Positions 9,899-19,464 of a stretch of 36,434 bases of DNA are shown here, piece by piece (position 1 is the stretch's first letter; each line of letters begins with the position of its first letter). The notes beneath the pieces are model-generated. The model searched no databases, had not been told where the DNA came from, and saw nothing but the letters and a program-made list of their open reading frames with translations. Origin of the DNA: Campylobacteraceae bacterium. GTDB lineage: Bacteria > Campylobacterota > Campylobacteria > Campylobacterales > Campylobacteraceae. A program made the position numbers and the translations under genes. The DNA is taken from positions 1 to 36,434 of the forward strand of contig JAIRSJ010000110.1 of assembly GCA_031255525.1 (NCBI GenBank), read 5' to 3'.

Positions 9899-11200
9899 AT
9901 GATTTGGTCAAAAGAGGAGACACTCTCAAGAAGCGAAATGCACTCTTTGCAAAGTAGGCGTCTGAGTGAAATAACCCAAAAAGCTTATTATCTTGTACCT
10001 TTTTACAAAGAAAAATTTGACGAAGCAAAAATAACTCCGGATGCCGTGAAATCCATAGACGATTTGAAAAAATTGCCGTTTACATACAAAAAAGATCTGC
10101 GCAATAATTATCCTTACGGAATGTTTGCCGTGCCTATGGGGGAAATTGTAAGAATTCATAGCTCTAGCGGCACAACGGGAAAACCAACAGTCGTAGGTTA
10201 CACGGAAGCCGACATGAACATCTGGATCGAAGCGATGGCAAGAGCCTTCACGATGGGTGGAGTGACATCTCAAGATATTATGCAAAACTCACATGGATAC
10301 GGGCTTTTTACAGGAGGGCTTGGATTTCACTCGGCAGCCGAAAGAATGAAAGTAGCGGTTATTCCAAGTTCAACAGGATTTACCTCAAGACAACTTTTAT
10401 TATTGAAAGATTTCGGAGCTACCGTGCTTACGGCAACACCTTCATTCGCTTTACATTTAGCAGAAGTTGCAAAAAATGAAGGGTATGATATTAAAAAAGA
10501 TTTCAAGCTCAAAGTGGGATTTTTCGGCGCAGAGCCTACAAGTATCGGCATGAAACAAGAGATATCGGAAGTATGGGGAATAGATTATCACGAGATTTAC
10601 GGCATAAGCGAAATAATAGGCCCGGGAGTTGGCTGTAACTGTAAACATTCAAAACTTTTACATTTCCAAGAAGATCACTTTTATCCTGAAATAATAGATC
10701 CGCAAACATTGGAAGTTTTACCAGAAGGAGAAAGGGGAGAGCTTGTAGTAACCACATTGACAAAACAAGCTTTACCGCTCATACGATACAGAACGGGGGA
10801 CATCACATCAATCACTAAAATCCCATGCAAATGCGGACGGACAACGACAAGAATAGAAAGCATCATAGGACGCAGCGACGACATGCTGCTAATCGGTGGA
10901 GTAAACGTATTTCCTTCGCAAATAGAACATGTGCTTTCAACAGTAGACGGAATAGCTTTGCATTACCAAATCATAGCTAAGAAAAAGGGCTATCTTGACA
11001 AACTTGAGATTGATATAGAGGTGGATGAAAGCATTATGGTTGACGATGTGGCACGCTTGGAAAATATAAAATCAAAAGTTGCCAAAGCGCTTTTAAACAA
11101 CCTTTATATAAACGTGGAAATAAAACTTGTCGCACCAAAATCCATAGAACGAAGCGAAGGAAAATCAGTACGCATCATAGATGAAAGGAGACAACAATGA
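9899..11200 (+). CDS. paaK: phenylacetate--CoA ligase family protein
   Basis: 433 aa; RIHSSSGTTGKPTVVGYTEADMNIW AMP-binding motif; IIGRSDDMLLIGGVNVFPSQIE. Confidence 0.85.
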   Translation: MIWSKEETLSRSEMHSLQSRRLSEITQKAYYLVPFYKEKFDEAKITPDAVKSIDDLKKLPFTYKKDLRNNYPYGMFAVPMGEIVRIHSSSGTTGKPTVVGYTEADMNIWIEAMARAFTMGGVTSQDIMQNSHGYGLFTGGLGFHSAAERMKVAVIPSSTGFTSRQLLLLKDFGATVLTATPSFALHLAEVAKNEGYDIKKDFKLKVGFFGAEPTSIGMKQEISEVWGIDYHEIYGISEIIGPGVGCNCKHSKLLHFQEDHFYPEIIDPQTLEVLPEGERGELVVTTLTKQALPLIRYRTGDITSITKIPCKCGRTTTRIESIIGRSDDMLLIGGVNVFPSQIEHVLSTVDGIALHYQIIAKKKGYLDKLEIDIEVDESIMVDDVARLENIKSKVAKALLNNLYINVEIKLVAPKSIERSEGKSVRIIDERRQQ

Positions 11201-11631
11201 ATAAAACAAATTACCTTGAGCAGTTATCGATATTTATAGAAAACCGAACAGGCGAACTTTACTCCATAACTTCGCTTTTGCAAAAAGAAAACATCTCGCT
11301 TTTATCGATATTTTTGTCTGACAGCAGTGAATTTGGCATTTTAAGACTTCTCACCAAAGAGACGGCAAGAGCAAAAAATCTACTTATAAAAAACGGCTTT
11401 ATGGCACAATCAAACAAATTGATAGTAGTGCTCATAATAAATCAAGTCGGAAGTTTCAACAAAATTGTGGAAATTTTCAATGAAGCAGGCATTGATATAC
11501 GCTACACATATACAGTAAATGAAAAAAACGACGGTATTTTTGTCTTTAAAATAGAAGAGACCAGACTTAAAGAGGCAGCGGCTATACTTGAAAAAAATGA
11601 TATCAAAACAGTAAGCGCAAATGATTTATAA
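11197..11631 (+). CDS. ACT-domain protein, overlapping and partnered with the PaaK-like ligase
   Basis: Two ACT-like units (LSIFIENRTGELYSITSLLQKENISLLSIFL; IINQVGSFNKIVEIFNEAGIDIRYTYTV); 4-nt overlap with the upstream gene. Confidence 0.8.
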   Translation: MNKTNYLEQLSIFIENRTGELYSITSLLQKENISLLSIFLSDSSEFGILRLLTKETARAKNLLIKNGFMAQSNKLIVVLIINQVGSFNKIVEIFNEAGIDIRYTYTVNEKNDGIFVFKIEETRLKEAAAILEKNDIKTVSANDL

Positions 11632-11968
11632 CTTCAAAAGGTTATGCAAAATTATCGGATTATTTTAGATATTAGCAACAAAAGTTATGAAATACAGTAT
11701 AAAAAAGATTGTTTTAAAGATCAAATTTTGATTTGAAATACAACAAACTTAAAGTATTTGTATATATTTTTTTGCACAAAATACAAAAACATTTTTTTAG
11801 ATAAATTTCTATATTATACATGTTAAAAGCTTGTATGCAAAAATGGCTTGCGTAAATAAATGAGGTTTAAGTTTTTTTATTGTAATTATAAATTTATAAT
11901 TTTTGATTTTTTTACAAAAATTCAAAAATTACTTTTATTGAGGTCACAGTTTGTGCTATTATTGACGT

Positions 11969-12373
11969 ATGAATTTCCAACTTATCCTGTGTATTTTTAT
12001 AATATGTGAAGCATTTGAACTATTTTACGTTCAAAAAGGAAATACCGTAAGCTACTATATTGCAAATTTACTACTTTTATATAAACGCGGTATCGTGCAG
12101 TTTTTGTGCTTGCACCCATCTTTTTATGTTGCGATTTTTGCCGTGATGTATTTTGATGGTTATAACGCTTTGGCGGTAACGTTAATCATGCTTAAAGCTT
12201 TGGATATAGTAACAAAATTGGTATTATTACAAAAGATAGAAAATGGGGAATCTTTGGGAATGTTTTTTGTTGATATAATTGAACGCGATGCGAATATTCC
12301 TCTTTTTGCAAAAATAAGTGTAAGTTTGTTTTATATGGTCTTTTTTTATCTGGCTTTTAGCCTCTATGCTTGA
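11969..12373 (+). CDS. hypothetical integral membrane protein
   Basis: 134-aa hydrophobic ORF upstream of rho. Confidence 0.65.
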   Translation: MNFQLILCIFIICEAFELFYVQKGNTVSYYIANLLLLYKRGIVQFLCLHPSFYVAIFAVMYFDGYNALAVTLIMLKALDIVTKLVLLQKIENGESLGMFFVDIIERDANIPLFAKISVSLFYMVFFYLAFSLYA

Positions 12374-12492
12374 CAATTTGCACTATATGATATAAAATGG
12401 CGTTTCTGATTTATTTTTTAAATTTAACCACATTACATATTGTTTGTTCGGACAAACTCTCACAATAATTATATTCTCATAAAGAAGGACTT

Positions 12493-13833
12493 ATGGACGA
12501 AAATCAAAATCCAATTTCGCCCCCCAATGGCGTCAAATATAACGGCAATGGCAAAAACCGTACACATATTCCTGTAGATGGTTATAAAATAGAGGATTTA
12601 AGGGTTTTACCTTTAAATAAATTACTTGATATAGCTTTGAGTATAGAGGTGGAAAATCCAAGCGAATTAAAACGCCAAGACTTGATGTTTGAGATACTAA
12701 AATCGCAAACAAGCAAAGGCGGTTTTATCCTCTTAACCGGTATTTTGGAAATTTCAAACGAAGGTTACGGTTTTTTAAGGGCTACCGATTCAAATTTAAC
12801 AGATAGCGCAAATGACGCTTATGTAAGTAGCACACAAATTAGAAAATTTGCTTTAAGAACAGGGGATATAGTAACAGGTCAAGTGCGTCCTCCAAAAGAC
12901 CAGGAAAGATATTACGCACTTTTAAAAATTGAGGCTATAAATTATCTTCCTATGCAAGACTCAAAGAGTCGTCCGCTTTTTGACAATCTGACACCGCTTT
13001 TTCCTACACAAAAGATAAAACTTGAATACAACTCAATAAAATTAACAGGCCGTGTGCTTGATCTATTTACACCTATCGGTAAAGGACAAAGAGGACTTAT
13101 CGTAGCGCCTCCAAGAAGCGGTAAAACAGAACTGATGAAAGAGTTGGCGCACGGTATCGCGCAAAATCACCCGGAATCCGAACTAATAGTACTTTTAGTA
13201 GACGAAAGACCAGAAGAGGTCACCGATATGCAACGCTGTGTAAAAGGGGAGGTTTTTAGTTCCACTTTTGATTTGCCGGCGTCAAATCACGTGCGTGTAG
13301 CTGAACTTGTTATAGAAAAAGCGAAGCGAAGTGTTGAGATGGGCAAAGACGTCATTATTTTGCTCGATTCCATTACGCGTTTGGCTCGTGCATACAACAC
13401 AGTGACTCCTTCAAGCGGAAAAGTATTAAGCGGCGGTGTGGACGCAAATGCTTTGCATAAACCAAAAAGATTTTTCGGTGCGGCGAGAAATATAGAAAAC
13501 GGCGGAAGTCTCACAATTATAGCAACTGCCTTGATTGATACGGGAAGCCGTATGGATGAGGTTATTTTTGAAGAGTTCAAAGGTACCGGCAACAGCGAAA
13601 TAGTACTTGATAGAAATATTTCCGATAGAAGAATATATCCTGCCATAAATATTATTAAATCAGGCACAAGAAAAGAAGAGCTCTTGGTAAATCCTGATAT
13701 ATTGCAAAAAGTTTGGGCTATACGAGGCGCGATAAGCCAAATGGAAGATATAGAAGCTTTGAAGTTTTTATACTCCAAAATGCTTAAAACCAAAAATAAT
13801 GAAGAGCTTTTAGCAATAATGAATGAAGCTTAG
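12493..13833 (+). CDS. rho: transcription termination factor Rho
   Basis: [61 protein letters not shown]. Confidence 0.97.
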   Translation: MDENQNPISPPNGVKYNGNGKNRTHIPVDGYKIEDLRVLPLNKLLDIALSIEVENPSELKRQDLMFEILKSQTSKGGFILLTGILEISNEGYGFLRATDSNLTDSANDAYVSSTQIRKFALRTGDIVTGQVRPPKDQERYYALLKIEAINYLPMQDSKSRPLFDNLTPLFPTQKIKLEYNSIKLTGRVLDLFTPIGKGQRGLIVAPPRSGKTELMKELAHGIAQNHPESELIVLLVDERPEEVTDMQRCVKGEVFSSTFDLPASNHVRVAELVIEKAKRSVEMGKDVIILLDSITRLARAYNTVTPSSGKVLSGGVDANALHKPKRFFGAARNIENGGSLTIIATALIDTGSRMDEVIFEEFKGTGNSEIVLDRNISDRRIYPAINIIKSGTRKEELLVNPDILQKVWAIRGAISQMEDIEALKFLYSKMLKTKNNEELLAIMNEA

Positions 13834-13986
13834 CATGATAAAACCGCCAAGTTTCACATTCCATCAATATGCAAAAACTATTTTTTTGCGTTTATGTAAG
13901 CAGGTGGGAAACATTATATTTTTGCGTATAAAAAAATTTTATAAATTTTACATTCATCAACGACCTTTACGCACAAAGGTTTTTAT

Positions 13987-14736
13987 ATGAAAGTGGGTGT
14001 TTTTGACAGCGGTGTAGGCGGACTTACCGTTACAAAAAGCTTGATTGAGCATAAATTATTTGATGAAATAGTATATTTTGGCGATACAGCGCGCGTTCCT
14101 TATGGTACAAAAGACTCCAAAACCATCATAAAGTATTCGCTTGAAGCGCTTGAATTTTTAAAAAATTTTGACATAGATATGCTGATAGTAGCATGCAACA
14201 CAGCAAGTGCATACGCTCTTGAAGAGCTTCGTAAAAATGCCTCTTTTGATGTATTTGGCGTGATAGAACCGGGTGTTTTAGCGACAGTAAACACTCTGGC
14301 AGATAAAAACTCTTCTATTCTTATCTTGGGAACCAAAGCCACAATAATAAGCGGACAGTATCAAAAACTCTTATTGCAAAAAGGGTACAAAAATATCATT
14401 TCTTTAGCTCCTTCGCTGTTTGTACCTATCGTTGAAGAGGGGCTTTTTGAAGGGGATGTACTAAAAAGTGCAATGGAATACTATTTTAAAGATATCAAGC
14501 AAAATCCTGACGCTATAATTTTGGGTTGCACTCATTTTCCGCTTATCACTAAAGCTATTAAAGAATATTTTCAAGGTAGTGTTCTTATCCATTCTGGCGA
14601 CGCGATAGTTGAGTATTTGCAAACAAAACATCACTTGCGACCAAAAACAGATAATACGATATTAAAGCTGTTTGCTTCGGATAATTTGGAAGGGGTCAGA
14701 AAAACCGCAAAAACTTGGCTTCGCGAATTAGTATAA
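13987..14736 (+). CDS. murI: glutamate racemase
   Basis: MKVGVFDSGVGGLTV, IVACNTASAYALEELR, ILGCTHFPLI. Confidence 0.95.
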   Translation: MKVGVFDSGVGGLTVTKSLIEHKLFDEIVYFGDTARVPYGTKDSKTIIKYSLEALEFLKNFDIDMLIVACNTASAYALEELRKNASFDVFGVIEPGVLATVNTLADKNSSILILGTKATIISGQYQKLLLQKGYKNIISLAPSLFVPIVEEGLFEGDVLKSAMEYYFKDIKQNPDAIILGCTHFPLITKAIKEYFQGSVLIHSGDAIVEYLQTKHHLRPKTDNTILKLFASDNLEGVRKTAKTWLRELV

Positions 14737-15034
14737 AATTTGTATCAATGCTTTTTTACACTAAATGACCAATTTTAAAAAAATTCATCATGATCTTAAT
14801 CATATATCTTAAAAGATAGCTTTTCAAAACTGATTTTGTAAAATAATGCAACAAGAAGACTTTAAATTGCGCATGAAGTTGTCTTTAATTATAACAAAAT
14901 CCTTATTTTAATCGAACATAAAAATGTAATGATTTTATTTGCAAAATAATATAAAACTTTAGTTTTTTATTAACACTTTTTTTAAATTTCCTATGATAAT
15001 ATAAATGTCAAAATTTCATTGCAAAGGAGAATTG

Positions 15035-16486
15035 ATGAAAAGTTATATTAAACTTTTAATGCCGGTTATTCTTGGCATTATAGTTTTTATAATTCCAACG
15101 CCTGAAGGTGTCAGTTTAAATACATGGATATATTTCAGTATCTTTGTAGGCGTAATTGTCGGTTTGATTTTAGAGCCGATTCCTGCCGCTTTAATTGGCC
15201 TTATAGGCGTTATATTGGCCGTACTTTTTGGAGTGGGACCGAATGGTTCAGAAGTCAAAAGTGCTAGTGCTTCAGCGGCTATAAATTGGGCGTTAACAGG
15301 TTTTTCAAACGTAACCGTATGGTTGATTTTTGCTGCGTTTATGATAGGCATAGGGTATCAAAATTCAGGACTTGGCAAACGTATTGCCATTAATTTAGTT
15401 AAAAAACTCGGCAGGTCGACAATCGGTCTTGGATATGCCATATCAATAACAGATGGTATATTAGCTCCATTCATACCGAGTAATGCGGCAAGAAGTGGTG
15501 GAACACTTTATCCTATTATCACCTCTATTCCAGCAATGTTTGGAAGTTATCCTGAAAAAGATTCAAGAAAAATCGGAGCCTATCTTGCATGGTGCGCATT
15601 AGCAGCAACATGCGTATCAAGCTCAATTTTCCTAACAGGACAAGCACCAAACCCATTGGCATTACAAGTTGCAGCAGAATCTGGTGTAGCTGTAGTTGAT
15701 TGGGGCGGATGGTTTATAGCACTTTTACCTGTTAGTATTATACTATTCATAGCAACTCCTCTTTTGGCATATTTCATCTATCCGCCTGAAATCAAAGGTT
15801 CAACTGAAGTAGTAAAATGGGCGGCCGAAGAGGCTAAAAAACTTGGCAAAATAACACAAAAAGAGATATTTATGATTTCTATATCTATTTGTGCATTGAT
15901 TTTGTGGATAGGAAGTACGACTTTTGGTGTAAATGCAACAACTACTGCCATAATGGTAATCATAGCTATGATTGCGTGCAAAGTAATATCATGGAACGAT
16001 TTTTTAAGCAATAAACCTGCATGGAATGTTTTAGTATGGTTTGGTACACTTGTAACTATGGCTGGTGGTCTTAGAAATGTTAAATTTTTGGATTGGGTTG
16101 CAAATATTGCAGGTGGATATCTATCAGATTTTTCACCTATGGTGGCAATGATAGGACTTGTATTGATTTTCTATTTTATCCACTACTTTTTTGCTTCCGG
16201 AACAGCGCATGTAACCGCACTTTTAGGCGTATTTATCGTAACGGCTTCATCAATTCCCGGAGTTGATGCATCTCTTGTAACTTTATTAATGATACTTCCT
16301 ATGGGCTTTATGGGTGTTTTAACACCATATGGCACAGGACACAGCCCTGTTTGGTTTGCCAGCGGATATGTTAAAACAGCTGATTTCTGGCGACTTGGCT
16401 GCATTTTCGGTATATTTTATATACTTGTGTATCTACTTGTAGGAATACCTTGGATTACAAACTTTGCTTATGATTGGATTTTCTAA
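15035..16486 (+). CDS. DASS/SLC13-family anion (dicarboxylate/sulfate) transporter
   Basis: Polytopic; SNAARSGGTLYPI and FASGTAHVTALLGVF ... PMGFMGVLTPYGTGHSPVWFASGYV motifs; start after AAAGGAG. Confidence 0.88.
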   Translation: MKSYIKLLMPVILGIIVFIIPTPEGVSLNTWIYFSIFVGVIVGLILEPIPAALIGLIGVILAVLFGVGPNGSEVKSASASAAINWALTGFSNVTVWLIFAAFMIGIGYQNSGLGKRIAINLVKKLGRSTIGLGYAISITDGILAPFIPSNAARSGGTLYPIITSIPAMFGSYPEKDSRKIGAYLAWCALAATCVSSSIFLTGQAPNPLALQVAAESGVAVVDWGGWFIALLPVSIILFIATPLLAYFIYPPEIKGSTEVVKWAAEEAKKLGKITQKEIFMISISICALILWIGSTTFGVNATTTAIMVIIAMIACKVISWNDFLSNKPAWNVLVWFGTLVTMAGGLRNVKFLDWVANIAGGYLSDFSPMVAMIGLVLIFYFIHYFFASGTAHVTALLGVFIVTASSIPGVDASLVTLLMILPMGFMGVLTPYGTGHSPVWFASGYVKTADFWRLGCIFGIFYILVYLLVGIPWITNFAYDWIF

Positions 16487-16496
16487 TCTTTGCTAA

Positions 16497-16527
16497 AAAC
16501 TAAAAAGGTTAATAGCCTTTTTAGTTT
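16497..16527. terminator. intrinsic terminator between the transporter gene and the CRISPR trailer
   Basis: AAACTAAAAAGG / CCTTTTTAGTTT 12-bp inverted repeat, 7-nt loop. Confidence 0.75.
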
Positions 16528-16580
16528 GTGTTTGCACAGATCATATTTTAAATTCAAAACTCTATCTATCTCTTTGCCTT

Positions 16581-17820
16581 GCAGGAGACAGTAGAAATTT
16601 ATGCATAAGTTTAAACAGTATTACAACGTTTGCGTGCGCAAAATCTACAAAAGTAGAAATTTATGCATAAGTTTAAACAGTTAGCCTCACACAAGTCAGC
16701 CCCACGATCTACGAAAGTAGAAATTTATACATAAGTTTAAACGTTAAAATCTTCCATTCGGTTGATTTATCTACAAAAGTAGAAATTTATGCATAAGTTT
16801 AAACTTGCTTATGTTAAGGGTAAACGAGGATGATCTACAAAAGTAGAAATTTATGCATAAGTTTAAACGTAAATGATTTCTGGATTGATTTAGACATCTA
16901 CAAAAGTAGAAATTTATGCATAAGTTTAAACATTGAGGATAAGACAATTGTATTTTCATCTACAAAAGTAGAAATTTATGCATAAGTTTAAACAGATACA
17001 GCGAGGATAACGAAGATGAAATCTACAAAAGTAGAAATTTATGCATAAGTTTAAACTACAGAGAGAGAATCAAAGTATTGGGAGAAATCTACAAAAGTAG
17101 AAATTTATGCATAAGTTTAAACACTTTCGGACAAAAGAGCAGACAGTATAATCTACAAAAGTAGAAATTTATGCATAAGTTTAAACAACACCAGAGGAGG
17201 TTGTTGAATTGACATCTACAAAAGTAGAAATTTATGCATAAGTTTAAACGCATTTGTATGTTGAGTAATTATTGAGCATCTACAAAAGTAGAAATTTACA
17301 TGTAAGTTTAAACACCCCGCATGCGAAACATGTGCACAATATCTACAAAAGTAGAAATTTACATGTAAGTTTAAACCCTGTTATCATTGCTATTATGGTT
17401 CCTTATCTACAAAAGTAGAAATTTACATGTAAGTTTAAACCTATTTCTTTGTTCATTATCTTGCCTTGATCTACAAAAGTAGAAATTTACATGTAAGTTT
17501 AAACTATAACATGGCGTACCAGCTCGGAGTTGATCTACAAAAGTATAAATTTACATGTAAGTTTAAACGAAAATCCGCGATATGCCTGACAGATTATCTA
17601 CAAAAGTAGAAATTTACATGTAAGTTTAAACGCTCTGCTTTCTCGAAGGTAGAGAATAATCTACAAAAGTAGAAATTTACATGTAAGTTTAAACCTCTGT
17701 TAATAAGCCTGAACGCTTATAATCTACAAAAGTAGAAATTTACATGTAAGTTTAAACACTTAAATCTTGTGTGAGGTGAAAAATATCTACAAAAGTAGAA
17801 ATTTACATGTAAGTTTAAAC
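16581..17820 (-). CRISPR. type V-A (Cas12a-type) CRISPR array: 20 repeats of 36 nt (the left-most degenerate), 19 spacers of 26-30 nt, crRNA orientation on the minus strand
   Basis: Minus-strand repeat GTTTAAACTTATGCATAAATTTCTACTTTTGTAGAT ends in the Cas12a hallmark AATTTCTAC-N4-GTAGAT hairpin; repeats start at 16581(degenerate),16643,16707,16769,16833,16896,16958,17021,17087,17151,17214,17278,17341,17405,17469,17533,17596,17659,17722,17785. Confidence 0.98.
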
Positions 17821-18082
17821 ACTATGTGCATCCTACAACAGCAGGTAAATTGTGGGATTGCAATAATTATGATACTTTCTGTTTTTGTTGATTGATTTAA
17901 TGAAATAGCGATAAAATCGTTGTTTTAAGGCTATTTTTAGTATTATATTTTTTGCTGTGACAGTTTAAGTTTTCTGAACTTTTTTGATACTTTGTAACTT
18001 TCTGAATTTTATATTCAAATCTTTTAAGAGCATTGACATTGCGTAATTTGTGCGGTTTTTTAGTGCGATGGATAATAGTTGT

Positions 18083-18223
18083 AAAATAGCGACTAACTGA
18101 CAAAAAGAAACTGACAGAGATAGAAACTGACATTTTGTCAGTTAGTTTATTCTATATTTTTTTAAAAAATACGATAAAATCGCCATTTTATCTAATATTT
18201 TTTTGTCAGTTAGTCGCTATTTT
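18083..18223. repeat. 24-bp perfect inverted repeat enclosing three further AACTGACA/TGTCAGTT motifs near the prophage left end
   Basis: AAAATAGCGACTAACTGACAAAAA (18083-18106) / TTTTTGTCAGTTAGTCGCTATTTT (18200-18223); AACTGACA at 18095, 18109, 18125 and TGTCAGTT at 18136, 18204. Confidence 0.9.
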
Positions 18224-18280
18224 TGGCACTTTATAGTCTTATTTTTAGCTTAACCTTATGTGAAACTTTAAAAGACTACT

Positions 18281-18922
18281 TTATAAAGAATTATAGTAGT
18301 CTGTGTCATATGCTTCCCAATAGATAGTATCATCATAATAGCCAAAGATATACACATTATTGCCGTCCTCTTTTTTATAGATTTTGTGATTGTCATCTCT
18401 AATCAGCGAGAAACCAACGAGGCTGTTCGCATAATCCCCAATAAAGTTTTCTACATTTTCGCTGTATCTTTTTGAGATGCCTCTTTTTAGTATTGGCTTG
18501 TTTGTCGGATGGAAAATGACATCAAATAAAGAAACGCTAAAATCTTCCTTATATTTGCTTAATTCAAAATGTGTGTCATATAATGCGCCTACAAGACTGA
18601 AACGCAGATTTGGCGAAACACCACCAGTTACGGGTGGCAACTTGTAGCATGTTGTTTGTATCGGAAGCTCATTGCAACTAAAACCATAATTATAATCAAA
18701 TTTTATTTTATTTATGTACTCGTTCTTTTCCTCAATGGTAATTTTTCCATATCCGACAATTTTCGTTAACCAATCGTAATCACGCTCAAATTTTGGGAAC
18801 GCAGCATCTATGGCAGGAAAACCGCTACCACTATTTTTTCCCTCATCGCTGCCACCTCCTCCGCCGCAGCCAGCAAACAAGACAAATAAACAAGCAAATA
18901 ATACAACTTGCAACTTTTTCAT
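18281..18922 (-). CDS. predicted lipoprotein encoded at the prophage left end
   Basis: MKKLQVVLFACLFVLFAGCGGGGG: signal peptide plus lipobox LFAGC; same strand as the repressor. Confidence 0.75.
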   Translation of the reverse strand: MKKLQVVLFACLFVLFAGCGGGGGSDEGKNSGSGFPAIDAAFPKFERDYDWLTKIVGYGKITIEEKNEYINKIKFDYNYGFSCNELPIQTTCYKLPPVTGGVSPNLRFSLVGALYDTHFELSKYKEDFSVSLFDVIFHPTNKPILKRGISKRYSENVENFIGDYANSLVGFSLIRDDNHKIYKKEDGNNVYIFGYYDDTIYWEAYDTDYYNSL

Positions 18923-18930
18923 TTTTCCTC

Positions 18931-19464
18931 CTATTTTTTAGATTTAACTCTATTATACAAAGTATCCAAATCATTTACGCTTAGTTTTCTAATATTATGA
19001 ACTTTTTTGTTGAGTTTTAATGAAGCAAATTCCAGCAAATCCTCGTTTTTATGTCGGATATTCCATATTGTCTCTATAATCGGTGCGGTATATTCCTTAA
19101 AGCGTGTAGCATTTAAGACTTTTAAGTTTTTGCGGTAAATTGCTTTTTGTCGCTTTAGAAAGTCAATTGCTTCAGCAAACGATTCTTTTGGCAAAAGCGT
19201 GTACTTTGGAATTAGATATTTATTGTATAGTGATTTATACATTTTTGCGGAGTAGTTGTTTTCGTCGCAGCCTTTCATCATCTCAGATGTTTCACTGACT
19301 ATTTCAGTGATTTTTAATTGTTGTGATGGCGAAATATGGGTATCTGGATTGTATTGATGATCATCCACAATCCTTATTATTTTTTCGGCCTGATAGTTAT
19401 TGACATTGACATTATTGTTATTGCCGTCAATGCTGATATTATTATCACCGTGCGGTTTATCCAT
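18931..19464 (-). CDS. hypothetical prophage protein with Asn-rich GDNNISIDGNNNNVNVNN N-terminus
   Basis: 177-aa ORF overlapping the end of the repressor gene by 8 nt. Confidence 0.7.
   Translation of the reverse strand: MDKPHGDNNISIDGNNNNVNVNNYQAEKIIRIVDDHQYNPDTHISPSQQLKITEIVSETSEMMKGCDENNYSAKMYKSLYNKYLIPKYTLLPKESFAEAIDFLKRQKAIYRKNLKVLNATRFKEYTAPIIETIWNIRHKNEDLLEFASLKLNKKVHNIRKLSVNDLDTLYNRVKSKK

Noticed and set aside
16771-16959. 62-aa ORF on the minus strand
   Set aside because: It is translated CRISPR repeat/spacer sequence (LNLCINFYFCR repeated), not a gene.
16679-17784. Shared 11-mer CCTCACACAAG between spacer 2 (plus) and spacer 19 (minus)
   Set aside because: Short match in otherwise unrelated spacers; likely coincidence.
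18841-18870. Gly-run in the lipoprotein as a phase-variable poly-G tract
   Set aside because: The glycines use mixed codons (GGC/GGA/GGT); no homopolymeric G run is present.
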